The notes under the pieces: model-generated | Database searches by the model: none | The model's input: only the letters and a program-made list of their open reading frames with translations | What the model was told of the DNA's origin: nothing | NCBI RefSeq assembly: GCF_001698205.1 | Contig: NZ_CP016591.1 | Coordinates: 682,001 to 746,000, forward strand | From: Tsuneonella dongtanensis | GTDB lineage: Bacteria; Pseudomonadota; Alphaproteobacteria; Sphingomonadales; Sphingomonadaceae | DNA: 64,000 nucleotides | Direction of reading: 5' to 3' | Shown: positions 55,501 to 64,000 of the stretch, piece after piece | Layout: each line of letters starts with the position of its first letter | Position numbering within the stretch: the first letter of the stretch is position 1 | Program-made: the position numbers and the translations under genes

Positions 55501-55534
55501 CCGCCCGCGGGCGACCTCGCTACGCTGGCGGGCG

Positions 55535-56281
55535 ATGCTCGAATTCGTCGATGTCGAAAAGCGCTTCGGTGCGGTCGTCGCGGTGGACGGCGTTTCGCTG
55601 ACCGTGGCGCGCGGCGCGTCCGTGGCCCTTGTTGGCGCGTCCGGATCGGGCAAGTCGACGCTTCTCGGCATGATCAATCGCCTCGTCGAGCCCGATGCCG
55701 GCCGCATTTCGTTCGACGGTACCGATGTCCGCGCGGTCGAGCGGACCGCCCTGCGCCGACGAATCGGCTACGTCTTCCAGTCGATCGGCCTGTTCCCGCA
55801 CATGGACGTGGCGGCGAACGTCGGCATCGGGCCGAAGGTGACGGGCCAGTCGCTGTCGCCGGAGCGGGCGGGCGAGCTCCTCGACCTCGTCGGGCTCGAT
55901 CCCGCATACGGCACCCGAATGCCCGATGAGCTGTCCGGCGGGCAGCGCCAGCGCGTCGGAGTCGCCCGCGCCCTGGCCGGCAATCCCGAAGTCCTGCTGA
56001 TGGACGAGCCGTTCGGCGCGCTCGACCCGGTCACCCGCGACGCGCTGGGCAAGCGGGTGCGGGACCTGCACGAGCGGCTCGGCCTGACGACCGTTCTCGT
56101 GACGCACGACATGGCCGAGGCCCTGCTGCTCGCCGATCGGGTGATCGTGATGGAAAGTGGCCGGATCGCCGCCGACGAGACGCCGCGGGCCTTGCTCGCC
56201 GGAGCGGGCGGCAGCGCCGCGCAGGCGCTCGTCGCGGTTCCCCGCGCGCAGGCCGACGCGCTCGAGGTGATGCGCCGGTGA
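55535..56281 (+). CDS. Osmoprotectant ABC transporter, ATP-binding subunit
   Basis: A 248-residue ATPase of the quaternary-amine (OpuC/ProV) type. Walker A GASGSGKST, Q-loop FQSIGLFPHMDV, signature LSGGQRQRVGVARALA, Walker B VLLMDEPFGALDPV and H-loop VTHDMAEAL are complete. The CBS tail of ProV is missing, as in short OpuCA forms. Its stop overlaps the permease start as GTGA, so the two form one operon. Confidence 0.92.
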   Translation: MLEFVDVEKRFGAVVAVDGVSLTVARGASVALVGASGSGKSTLLGMINRLVEPDAGRISFDGTDVRAVERTALRRRIGYVFQSIGLFPHMDVAANVGIGPKVTGQSLSPERAGELLDLVGLDPAYGTRMPDELSGGQRQRVGVARALAGNPEVLLMDEPFGALDPVTRDALGKRVRDLHERLGLTTVLVTHDMAEALLLADRVIVMESGRIAADETPRALLAGAGGSAAQALVAVPRAQADALEVMRR

Positions 56282-57807
56282 GCGAGGTCTTTGAAACGCT
56301 CTGGACGCTCGGCGACAAGCTGGCGGCCCATGTCGTGCTGTCCGCTGCGGCGCTGGCGCTGGGCATCGCCGTGGCCCTGCCGCTGGCCGTCTGGGCCAGC
56401 CGCTCGCGCACGGTCGAGCGGATCGCGCTCGGCTTCGCCAGCCTCGTCCAGACGATCCCGGCGCTCGCGCTGCTGGCGCTGTTTTTCCCGATACTGCTGA
56501 GCCTGCGCGCCCTTTTCGGCGAGGGGCTCCCGGCGCTCGGTTTCCTGCCGGCCCTGCTGGCGCTCGCGCTCTACGCCCTGTTGCCGATCCTGCGCAACGC
56601 GGTCACCGCGCGGGCCGAGATGGCGCCCGGAGTCCTGCAGGCGGCGGACGCGGTCGGGATGACAGGGTGGCAGAAGCTGCGGCTGGTCGAAGCGCCGCTC
56701 GCCGCGCCCTTCGTGATGGCGGGGATACGCACCGCAGCGGTCTGGACAATTGGCGCGGCGACCCTCTCGACCACGGTCGGCCAGCCGAGCCTGGGCGATC
56801 CGATATTCGCAGGCTTGCAGACCCAGACGTGGTCGCTGGTGGTCGCCGGGTGCCTCGCGTCGGCGGGACTCGCGCTGGCGGCCGACGGGCTGCTCGCGCT
56901 CGTCGAGCGGGGCATGAAGGCACGGCGACCGGCCCTCGTGTGGACCGGCACCGCGCTGATCGCGGCTGGGCTGGCGGCTGCGCTTCTTGCCGGAACCGGA
57001 CGCGACCGGGATACCGTCGTCGTCGGAGCGAAGAATTTCTCCGAGCAATATATCCTCGCGCGCCTGATCGGGGACCGCCTGGAAGCCGCGGGATACGCTG
57101 TCGAGTATCGCGAAGGACTGGGCTCGGCGGTGGTGCACCGGGCGCTGACCAGCGGCCAGGTCGACGTCTACGTTGACTATTCCGGGACCGTCTGGGCGAA
57201 CGAGATGAAGCGCGATGGCACCCCGCCGCGCGCGGAGATGCTCGATGCGATCGCGGCGTGGGAAAAGGGCAACGGCGCGCGCATGCTCGGGGCGCTGGGG
57301 TTCGAGAATGCCTACGCCTTCGCGATGAAGCAGGAACGTGCCGGCGTGCTGGGCATCGCCTCGCTCGCCGATCTGGCGGCGAAAGGCCGCAATCTTACGC
57401 TCGGCGGCGACCTCGAGTTCTTCCGCCGGCCCGAATGGCGGGCGGTCGACGCGGCCTATGGCCTCGGCGCGCTCACCCGGCGCAACTTCGCCCCGACCTT
57501 CATGTACGATGCACTCGGTTCGGACGAGGCGGACGTCATCACCGCGTTCTCGTCGGACGGCCGGATCGCCGCCGACCGGCTGGTTGTCCTCGCCGATCCG
57601 CGCGGAGCACTGCCCGCCTACGACGCGATACTGCTCATCTCTCCCGGACGTGCCGACGATCGCCGCTTCACCCGGGCGCTCATGCCGCTCGTGGGGGCGA
57701 TCCCGGTCGAGGCGATGCGCGAGGCGAACTTCATGGTCGACCGGCCGGAAAGCAAGAAAACGCCTGAGCAGGCCGCGCGCTGGCTGGCGGAGCGGGTGGG
57801 GAGCTAG
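56278..57807 (+). CDS. Osmoprotectant ABC transporter, fused permease and substrate-binding protein
   Basis: A 509-residue fusion. Residues about 1-215 are a binding-protein-dependent permease (EAA-like loop ADAVGMTGWQKLRLVEAPLAAPFVMAG), then a hydrophobic anchor, then from about residue 245 a substrate-binding domain (VVVGAKNFSEQYILARLIGDRLEAAG, and VDVYVDYSGTVW). This OpuBB-OpuBC style fusion fits glycine betaine/choline/carnitine import. With the ATPase it makes a two-gene system. CTAG is shared with the convergent DUF2147 gene. Confidence 0.92.
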   Translation: MSEVFETLWTLGDKLAAHVVLSAAALALGIAVALPLAVWASRSRTVERIALGFASLVQTIPALALLALFFPILLSLRALFGEGLPALGFLPALLALALYALLPILRNAVTARAEMAPGVLQAADAVGMTGWQKLRLVEAPLAAPFVMAGIRTAAVWTIGAATLSTTVGQPSLGDPIFAGLQTQTWSLVVAGCLASAGLALAADGLLALVERGMKARRPALVWTGTALIAAGLAAALLAGTGRDRDTVVVGAKNFSEQYILARLIGDRLEAAGYAVEYREGLGSAVVHRALTSGQVDVYVDYSGTVWANEMKRDGTPPRAEMLDAIAAWEKGNGARMLGALGFENAYAFAMKQERAGVLGIASLADLAAKGRNLTLGGDLEFFRRPEWRAVDAAYGLGALTRRNFAPTFMYDALGSDEADVITAFSSDGRIAADRLVVLADPRGALPAYDAILLISPGRADDRRFTRALMPLVGAIPVEAMREANFMVDRPESKKTPEQAARWLAERVGS

Positions 57808-58214
57808 TCGGCCTTCTTCCAGAGCTGGGTCTGGCAGAACGGACCGATGCAGCCCTTCACCTCGAGCGTGGTGGCGTTGCGCCGCTTGAGCACCGAGCGA
57901 TACGACTTCCCGCTCTTGGGATCGTAGATCGTCCCCCGCCACACCAAACCGTCGGACTTGAAGTTCGTCAGGATCGGCAGGCCGAGCAGCTTGCGGCTGC
58001 GCTTCGCCTTGTCGGGGTTGTAGATGTCGCGCTGGTCGAGGCCCTGCGGCGGCGGCACGAGGAACTTCGCAAGCCGCCCGCAGCGTGTCGCGCCGCATTC
58101 GCCGATGCGGACCTGGCCGTCCTTCTCCTCGGTGGTCCAGAGGCCGTCGACCGAATCGGCGGCGGCGAGCGGTGCAGCGGCGAGCGTGGCGATCATGACG
58201 ATAAGCGCTCTCAC
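57804..58214 (-). CDS. DUF2147 exported protein
   Basis: A 136-residue exported protein: signal peptide to PLAAA, then DGLWTTEEKDGQVRIGEC, NPDKAKRSRKLLGLPILTNFK and YRSVLKRRNATTLEVKGCIGPFCQTQLW, all DUF2147 signatures. Four cysteines are likely paired. Related proteins occur in many proteobacteria, with no known function. GTG 58214 has AGGAGGAG 8 nt upstream; 5 bp separate it from the methyltransferase gene on the same strand. Confidence 0.88.
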   Translation of the reverse strand: MRALIVMIATLAAAPLAAADSVDGLWTTEEKDGQVRIGECGATRCGRLAKFLVPPPQGLDQRDIYNPDKAKRSRKLLGLPILTNFKSDGLVWRGTIYDPKSGKSYRSVLKRRNATTLEVKGCIGPFCQTQLWKKAD

Positions 58215-58219
58215 GCGGA

Positions 58220-59284
58220 CTACTCCTCCTTGTCGAACCCTACGCCGTGCGGCCAGCCGGGTGCGGCGAGGCCCATGACCTTGAAAAGATGGCCCATCTG
58301 GTCGTCTGCCACAAGCCTGTCGCGGCCTGCGAAAAGCTCGCTGCGCAAGTGCGGGGCGCGCTGCGCGAGTGCATCGGCGCGGGTTTCGATGCCGAGCGCC
58401 TTGAGCCAGGACCCTTGCGTCGGCGTGCCCATCCACGTCACCCCGCGCGACTGCGCGACCTTCGCCAGCGTGGCGAAGTCGACGTGCGCGGTCAGGTCCG
58501 CCTCGCCGGGCGACGAGAACGGGTCCACCTTGCGATGCGCGCGTACCGCCTGCATCGTCGAGCCGGCGCGCAGGTCTGTGTGGCCATAGTCGATCAGCAA
58601 TGCGCACCCACCCTGCGCGGCGAGGCGTCCGGCGATCTCGTAGACCACGGCTGCGGCGGCCGGGCTCGTCTCTATGATCGTGCCCTGCCGGCCTTCGCGC
58701 CATTCGGGCGGGACCGCGGCGTCCATCGGCTGCGCGCCCGCGACATGGATGAAGGTGTCCCCGTCGAGACCCACCATGCGCTCGCGCCAGCCTTCGGCGG
58801 CGCGGACGAGCTGCCGCACCGGCAGAGCGTCGAGGAATTCGTTGCCGACGATGAGCAGCGGAATGTCCATCGGAAGCGTGCCGAGGTCGCCGTGGAAGCG
58901 GGCCTCCGGAACCGCCTCGAGCTGGATCTTCTTCAGCGCGGGCGAGCTTTCCACGAAATGGATTTCGGGCTCGAGGCCATAGCGTTTCGCGGTGCGCATC
59001 GCGTCGCGCGCAAGGGTACCGCGCCCGGGGCCGAGTTCGACGTAGGCGACCGGCTCCGGACGGCCGGCGCGGATCCACATGTCGGCCAGCCACAGCCCGA
59101 TCAGTTCGCCGAACATCTGGCTGATTTCCGGCGCCGTGACGAAGTCGCCGTCGGTACCCAGCGGGTCGCGGCCCGCATAGTAGCGCGCATTCGATTCGGC
59201 CATGAAATGGGCCAGGCTGATCGGCCCGGTATTGCGGATCAGCCGGCGGAACATGTCCGCCAGCGGCATCTTGTCTTCGGTCAT
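58220..59284 (-). CDS. MidA/NDUFAF7-family SAM-dependent methyltransferase
   Basis: A 354-residue COG1565 enzyme. The N-terminus has GPISLAHFMAESNARYYAGRDPLGTDGDFVTAPEISQMFGELIGLWLADMW-type sequence (only parts quoted), then YVELGPGRGTLARDAMRTA as motif I and IVGNEFLDALPVRQLV. The mitochondrial homologue methylates an arginine of a complex I subunit; the bacterial substrate is unknown. It follows lgt at 13 bp on the same strand. Confidence 0.88.
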   Translation of the reverse strand: MTEDKMPLADMFRRLIRNTGPISLAHFMAESNARYYAGRDPLGTDGDFVTAPEISQMFGELIGLWLADMWIRAGRPEPVAYVELGPGRGTLARDAMRTAKRYGLEPEIHFVESSPALKKIQLEAVPEARFHGDLGTLPMDIPLLIVGNEFLDALPVRQLVRAAEGWRERMVGLDGDTFIHVAGAQPMDAAVPPEWREGRQGTIIETSPAAAAVVYEIAGRLAAQGGCALLIDYGHTDLRAGSTMQAVRAHRKVDPFSSPGEADLTAHVDFATLAKVAQSRGVTWMGTPTQGSWLKALGIETRADALAQRAPHLRSELFAGRDRLVADDQMGHLFKVMGLAAPGWPHGVGFDKEE

Positions 59285-59297
59285 CGGGCGGCGGAGA

Positions 59298-60185
59298 TCA
59301 TGCTGTCGCGGGCTGGGCCGGCTGGCTCCCGATCGGCGGGCGGGTCAGTGCGCGGATCACGAAGAACAGTCCGACCAGGATCAGCGGAATGGTGAGCCAC
59401 TGGCCCATGCTGAGCCCGGTCGAGCGCGCGAACTCCTGCAGCTGGGCATCGGGTTCGCGGAAGAACTCGGTGACGAAGCGGGCCATGCCGATGCCGGCGG
59501 TGAATACGCCGACGAGCAGCCCCGGCCGCCAGCGGGCTTTCGTTTTCCAGAACAGGAGCAGCATGACGAGAACCATCAGCGCACCCTCGAGCCCGGCCTG
59601 GTAGAGCTGGCTCGGGTGACGCGCGAGCTGGGTCGGATCTTCCGGGAAGATCATCGCCCAGGGCACGTCCGGGCCAGCAGCGCGGCCCCACAGCTCGCCG
59701 TTGACGAAGTTGGCGAGGCGACCGAACAGCATGCCGAAGGGTACGCACGTCGCGATGTAATCGGCGGTGCGCAGGAAGCTGATCTTGCCCTGGTGGCAGA
59801 CCCACGCGATCGCCACCAGCACGCCCATCACACCGCCGTGAAAACTCATCCCGCCTTCCCACAGCTTGAGGAATTCGAGCGGGTGGGTCAGCAAGTAGAA
59901 ATCCGGCGAATAGAACAGAGCATAGCCGAGCCGTCCGCCGAGGATGATGCCGATCGTGCAATAGAAGAACAGGTCGTCGGCGTGGCGCTGCGCCATCGGG
60001 CTGCCGGGCGCCTTGATCATCTTCGTGAGGTGCCAGTAGCCGAGGACGATTCCGGCCAGGTACGCGAGTGAATAGAATCGCAGCTCGAAGAAGCCGAGGT
60101 CGATTCCCCTACGTAACCCGAGGTCTTCGAAGTGGATGGCCTGCCCGGAAAGCTGGGACGTCTCCGCCAGTAGTGACAGCAGCAC
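59298..60185 (-). CDS. lgt: Prolipoprotein diacylglyceryl transferase
   Basis: Inner-membrane enzyme that adds diacylglycerol to the lipobox cysteine, needed for the several lipoproteins in this window. The 295-residue protein has seven hydrophobic segments, the Lgt signature GRLANFVNGELWGR with catalytic arginine and asparagine, MSFHGGVMGVLVA with a conserved histidine, and YLAGIVLGYW. GTG 60185 is the start. Neighbour upstream on the opposite strand is an acyl-CoA synthetase. Confidence 0.95.
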   Translation of the reverse strand: MLLSLLAETSQLSGQAIHFEDLGLRRGIDLGFFELRFYSLAYLAGIVLGYWHLTKMIKAPGSPMAQRHADDLFFYCTIGIILGGRLGYALFYSPDFYLLTHPLEFLKLWEGGMSFHGGVMGVLVAIAWVCHQGKISFLRTADYIATCVPFGMLFGRLANFVNGELWGRAAGPDVPWAMIFPEDPTQLARHPSQLYQAGLEGALMVLVMLLLFWKTKARWRPGLLVGVFTAGIGMARFVTEFFREPDAQLQEFARSTGLSMGQWLTIPLILVGLFFVIRALTRPPIGSQPAQPATA

Positions 60186-60309
60186 GTTTGATCCTTACCT
60201 TTGGGATATCCCGCACGGTGGATGCCCCTGTTCGCGCGCGTCTTTGGCATAGCGCAGCGGCGGGCGAAACCCCGGCACACATAAACTGGCTAGAGGATTG
60301 CAGCGAACG

Positions 60310-62016
60310 ATGGCGACCGATCTCGACAGGGACATTCAGCGAATTGCCGACCATGTCACGAGCCCCGGCCAGATGTTCGAGACGAAGACGGTCGAACGGC
60401 GAGGGGTGCCGATGCCGGCTTTCCTCAACGCCCCGCCGACGCTGGCGCATTACATGGCGCATTTCTCGGTCCTGCATAAGGATGCTGTCTTCATCGTCGA
60501 CGGAGACCAGCGGCTGACCTTCGGCGAAATGTATGCTGCTGCGTCGAACGTGGCGCACGGCCTGGTCACCCGGCACGGGATGCAGCGCGGCGACCGCGTG
60601 GGCATCGCCGCGCGCAATTCGGCCAACTGGATCGCCGCCTACATGGGCGTGCTGATGGGCGGCGGTTGCGCCACCCTGCTCAACGGCTGGTGGACCGGCG
60701 AAGAGCTCGCCTACGGCATCAACCTGTGCGAGTGTTCGCTCGTGCTCGCCGACCCGCAACGCGCCGCGCGGCTCGACGGGATCGAGCATGACGCCAAGGT
60801 CGTGGTGTTCACTCACGACGGACCGCCGTCGGCCGGTCTCGAGCCGGTCTGGGCCGAAGGCGACACCGCCGCGACGATGCTCGGCACGCTCGGGCCGGAC
60901 GACCTTGCTACCATTCTCTACACCTCGGGCTCGACCGGTTTTCCCAAGGGCGCCTATTCCGATCACCTCGGGGTGGTCAGCGGGGTGATGAACTACGTCT
61001 GCCAGATGGCGACGCTGCTCCAGCTCTTCACCGAGCGCGGCGAGGCGCCGAGCGTGCAGCCGAGCGCGCTGGTCAGCGTTCCGCTGTTCCACGTGACCGG
61101 CGAAATCCCGCTGTTCCTTCAGAGCTTCGCAATGGGCCGCAAGCTCGTCCTGATGCCCAAGTGGGACGCGACCGAGGCGCTGCGCCTGCTCGACGAAGAG
61201 AAGATCACCTACTTCGTCGGCGTTCCGCTGATGAGTTACGAACTGGCCACCCACCCCGACCGCGACAAGTACGACCTGTCGCAGTGCAAGAGCTTCGCCG
61301 CCGGCGGCGCGCCGCGCCCCCCCGAGCACGTGAACAAGATTCGCGAGGCGTTTCCCGACGGCTTCCCGCTGCTGGGCTATGGCCTGACCGAGACCAACGC
61401 GGTCGGCTGCGGCAACCTCAACGAGAACTACATGGCCAAGCCCGGGTCGACCGGGACGGCGTCGCGCCCCCTAGTCGACCTCGCGATCCTCGACGACGAC
61501 GGCAAGCCGCTCGATCAGGGCAAGGTCGGCGAAGTGTGCATTCGCTCGGTGTGCAACTTCCTCGGCTACTGGAAGAACGAGGACGCCACCCGCGCCGCCT
61601 ATACCGACGACGCCTATTTTCGCACCGGCGACCTCGGCTACCTCGACGAGGACGGCTATCTCTTCATCGTCGACCGCAAGAAGGACATCATCATCCGCGG
61701 GGGCGAGAACATCAGCTGTATCGAGGTCGAGCAGGAGATCTACGCCCACCCGCACATCGCCGAATGCTCGGTCTTCGGGATTCCCGACGAACGGCTCGGA
61801 GAGATTCCGGCGGCGGTTTACCTCGTCAAGGAGGGCCACGACGTCGATCCCGAGGACCTCAAGGAATTCCTCGCCGAGCGGCTCGCCAAGTTCAAGATTC
61901 CGCAGTTTCTCTGGCATGTCGAGGATGCGCTGCCGCGGCTTGGCACCCAGAAGATCGACAAGCCGACCCTGCGCGCGCGCTATCAGGCGCTCGCCGAAAA
62001 AGCCGGAACCGCTTGA
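60310..62016 (+). CDS. Fatty-acyl-CoA synthetase-like AMP-binding enzyme
   Basis: A 568-residue ANL enzyme. Motifs LYTSGSTGFPKGAYSDH (A3), YGLTETNAV (A5), GDLGYLDEDGYLFIVDRKKD (A8) and the C-terminal lysine in LGTQKIDKPTL are present. It is a different branch from the enzyme at 38857-40419, and resembles fatty-acid CoA ligases of FadD type more closely. ATG 60310 has AGAGGA about 10 nt upstream. Its stop overlaps the glnD start as TTGA. Confidence 0.9.
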   Translation: MATDLDRDIQRIADHVTSPGQMFETKTVERRGVPMPAFLNAPPTLAHYMAHFSVLHKDAVFIVDGDQRLTFGEMYAAASNVAHGLVTRHGMQRGDRVGIAARNSANWIAAYMGVLMGGGCATLLNGWWTGEELAYGINLCECSLVLADPQRAARLDGIEHDAKVVVFTHDGPPSAGLEPVWAEGDTAATMLGTLGPDDLATILYTSGSTGFPKGAYSDHLGVVSGVMNYVCQMATLLQLFTERGEAPSVQPSALVSVPLFHVTGEIPLFLQSFAMGRKLVLMPKWDATEALRLLDEEKITYFVGVPLMSYELATHPDRDKYDLSQCKSFAAGGAPRPPEHVNKIREAFPDGFPLLGYGLTETNAVGCGNLNENYMAKPGSTGTASRPLVDLAILDDDGKPLDQGKVGEVCIRSVCNFLGYWKNEDATRAAYTDDAYFRTGDLGYLDEDGYLFIVDRKKDIIIRGGENISCIEVEQEIYAHPHIAECSVFGIPDERLGEIPAAVYLVKEGHDVDPEDLKEFLAERLAKFKIPQFLWHVEDALPRLGTQKIDKPTLRARYQALAEKAGTA

Positions 62017-64000
62017 ACCAGCAACGCATCCCCCACCAGCGCGAGGTCATCGATCGCCGCGCGCTCGCCGATGACATCGCCGGGCTGGTCGCCGCGAAGG
62101 GCGCCGGAGCTCGGCCCGAGATCGTCGCCGCGCTCAAGGCTGCGCTCGAGGCGGGCCGCGCCGAACTCGACCGACGGCTCGAGGAAAAGCCGAGCGCTGG
62201 GCACGAGATCACCGGCGGGCACTCGTTCCTGATCGACCAGATCGTCCGCACGATCCACGACCACGTGATCGCCGACGTCTATCCGGCGATCAACCGGTCG
62301 ACCGCCGAACGGCTGACGCTGGTCGCGGTCGGCGGCTACGGCCGCGCCGAGATGGCGCCGCATTCGGACGTCGACATCGCCTTCATCCACCCGACCCGGC
62401 AGGCCCAGTGGTGCGAGCAGGTGATCGAGGCGATGCTCTATTATCTCTGGGACCTCGGCCTGAAGGTCGGCCATTCGAGCCGTTCGGTCGACGACACGAT
62501 CCGCATGGCCAAGTCAGACCTTACGATCCGGACCGCCCTGCTCGAGGGGCGCTACATCTGGGGCGACCAGGACCTTTACGACGAGGTCAGCCGCCGTTTC
62601 GCCGACGAGGTGGTCAAGGGCACCGAGAAGCAATTCGTCACCGACAAGCTGGAAGAGCGCAACGCGCGGCACAAGCGCATGGGCGACAGCCGCTACGTGG
62701 TCGAGCCCAACGTGAAGGACGGCAAGGGGGGGCTGCGCGACCTTCAGACGCTCTACTGGATCGGGAAATACATCCACAAGGTGCGGGTTGCCGCGGACCT
62801 CGTCGAGGTCGGGCTGTTCACCGCGGCCGAGTACCGCAGCTTCCGCCGCGCCGAGGGCTTCATGCTGGCGGTGCGCTGCCACCTCCACACGATCACCGGC
62901 CGGGCCGAGGACCGCCTGACGTTCGACCTCCAGCGCGCGGTCGCCGCGCGGATGAATTTCGCCGACCGGCCTGGCAAGAGCGCGGTCGAGCGCTTCATGC
63001 AGTTCTACTTTCTCCAGGCGAAGCGCGTCGGTGCGCTGACTGGAGTGTTCCTCGCCCACATCGACGAGCAGTTCGCCAGGTCGCGGGCGCGCAAGGGCTT
63101 GCTCGCCAGCTTCACCCCGCGTGCGCGCGAACTGAAGGGGTACCGGGTCTACGGGGGGCGCATAGCCGCGCCCGGCGACGACTGGTTCGCGAAGGACCCG
63201 GTGCGCCTGATCGAGGTGTTCCAGCTCGCCGAGGCGAACGGGCTGGAAGTGCACCCGGAGACGATGCGGCAGGCGTCGCGCGATTCCGGGCTCATCCGCG
63301 GGGCCGTGCGCGACGATCCGCGCGCCAACGCCCTGTTCCTCGACCTTCTCGCGGGCCGCAACGATCCCGAGACGGTGCTGCGCTGGATGAACGAGGCGGG
63401 GGTCTTCGGCCGCTTCGTGCCCGACTTCGGGCGGGTCAACGCCCAGATGCAGTTCGACATGTACCACCACTACACGGTCGACGAGCACACGATCCGCGCG
63501 ATCGGCCTCCTGAGCCGGATCGAGAAGGGCGAACTGACCGCCGACCATCCCCGGTCCGCGCGGCTGATCCACGAGGTTGCGAGCCGGCGCGTCGCCTATG
63601 TCGCGGCGCTGCTCCACGACATCGCCAAGGGTCGCGGCGGCGATCACTCAGTGCTCGGCGGCGACGTGGCGGAGGAGCTGTGCCCGCGCTTCGGTCTTGA
63701 CGAGGGCGAGACGGCGCTCGTCGCGTGGCTCGTGCGCCAGCACCTGCTCATGAGCCGCACCGCCTTCAAGCGCGATTTGACCGACCCCAAGACGATCGAG
63801 GATTTCGTGTCCGAGGTCCAGGGCCTCGAGCGGCTGCGGCACCTGATGATCCTGACGGCGATCGACATCCGCGCGGTCGGTCCGGGGACGTGGAACTCGT
63901 GGAAGGGCCAGCTTCTCGGCGAGCTCTACGATTCCGCCGAGGAACGCCTGCGTCTCGGCCACATGAGCCACGGCCGCAAGGAACGGGTGGCGGCCAAGAA
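62013..64000 (+). CDS. glnD: [Protein-PII] uridylyltransferase (3' end beyond window)
   Basis: Bifunctional sensor that uridylylates PII at low glutamine and removes UMP at high glutamine. 662 codons are visible, open to the window edge. The nucleotidyltransferase motif GGYGRAEMAPHSDVDIAF (residues about 107-124) and the RYVVEPNVKDGKGGLRDLQTLYWI block are followed by the HD-domain start YHHYTVDEHTIRAI (about 485) and HDIAKGRGGDHS (about 536). The ACT domains are outside. TTG 62013 overlaps the previous stop as TTGA; the start gives the usual IPHQR-type N-terminus. Confidence 0.95.
   Translation, partial: MNQQRIPHQREVIDRRALADDIAGLVAAKGAGARPEIVAALKAALEAGRAELDRRLEEKPSAGHEITGGHSFLIDQIVRTIHDHVIADVYPAINRSTAERLTLVAVGGYGRAEMAPHSDVDIAFIHPTRQAQWCEQVIEAMLYYLWDLGLKVGHSSRSVDDTIRMAKSDLTIRTALLEGRYIWGDQDLYDEVSRRFADEVVKGTEKQFVTDKLEERNARHKRMGDSRYVVEPNVKDGKGGLRDLQTLYWIGKYIHKVRVAADLVEVGLFTAAEYRSFRRAEGFMLAVRCHLHTITGRAEDRLTFDLQRAVAARMNFADRPGKSAVERFMQFYFLQAKRVGALTGVFLAHIDEQFARSRARKGLLASFTPRARELKGYRVYGGRIAAPGDDWFAKDPVRLIEVFQLAEANGLEVHPETMRQASRDSGLIRGAVRDDPRANALFLDLLAGRNDPETVLRWMNEAGVFGRFVPDFGRVNAQMQFDMYHHYTVDEHTIRAIGLLSRIEKGELTADHPRSARLIHEVASRRVAYVAALLHDIAKGRGGDHSVLGGDVAEELCPRFGLDEGETALVAWLVRQHLLMSRTAFKRDLTDPKTIEDFVSEVQGLERLRHLMILTAIDIRAVGPGTWNSWKGQLLGELYDSAEERLRLGHMSHGRKERVAAK

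Noticed and set aside
55768-58098. A 776-codon open frame on the minus strand
   Set aside because: It is antisense to the osmoprotectant transporter genes, which have complete motifs; the frame has no recognisable domain.

Overview
The window is G+C-rich alphaproteobacterial chromosome. TonB-dependent receptors, an HWE-type histidine kinase, an UrcA-family protein, NrdAB, a GlnD with a TTG start and the leucine-degradation genes all fit Sphingomonadales, most likely an Erythrobacteraceae/Novosphingobium-like organism (an inference from protein families, not a database match). Both ends cut genes: a TonB receptor at the left and glnD at the right. Gene density is high, with many 1-8 bp overlaps.

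Layout. 1-6300: two TonB-dependent receptors (the second ZnuD-like) around dcd, a saccharopine-dehydrogenase-like reductase and a DoxX protein. 6384-13090: tRNA-Gly(GCC), a CnoX-like thioredoxin with a LON-domain protein, MarC, an argB-yggT-folD run, a PA2169-type four-helix protein and a membrane-anchored thermonuclease. 13332-16023: an accessory patch with a disordered hydrophilic protein, an HNH nuclease whose tail is encoded by a palindromic repeat, a DUF559 nuclease with an internal 30-bp duplication, and an A+T-rich pair (STAS-like/GHKL ATPase plus DUF4325-like STAS protein) ending 2 bp from the nrdB stop. 16026-19440: nrdB and nrdA, with a candidate NrdR operator upstream of nrdA. 19936-31898: lipoproteins, an alpha/beta hydrolase, a POT transporter, nadB, a methyltransferase/ABC ATPase pair, tldD, tandem secreted paralogues, DUF924, CHRD and SDR proteins. 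31888-34690: nth and two diverged Nth-like proteins with a plant-type glycerate 3-kinase-like gene between them. 34777-45335: guaA, an UrcA protein, a Tet-type MFS pump, a duplicated ~70-bp element with a 26-codon ORF, an acyl-CoA synthetase, a PIG-L deacetylase, an M20 peptidase and gyrB. 45336-53825: a 30-residue membrane microprotein, a 5'-nucleotidase, a TetR regulator, membrane-lipid genes, and an isovaleryl-CoA dehydrogenase and carboxyltransferase pair split by an opposite-strand secreted protein gene. 53980-64000: an HWE kinase, an osmoprotectant ABC importer with fused permease/binding protein, a MidA-like methyltransferase, lgt, a second acyl-CoA synthetase and glnD.

Most of the window is housekeeping: nucleotide supply (dcd, nrdAB, guaA), one-carbon and arginine metabolism (folD, argB), NAD synthesis (nadB), DNA topology and repair (gyrB, nth), lipoprotein maturation (lgt) and nitrogen signalling (glnD). 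The best candidate for something undescribed is the 13.9-16.0 kb patch, where two small nuclease genes and a self-contained STAS/GHKL switch, with no sigma factor, sit together next to a repeat. The Nth-paralogue/kinase cluster and the duplicated element at 38.3-38.7 kb come next.
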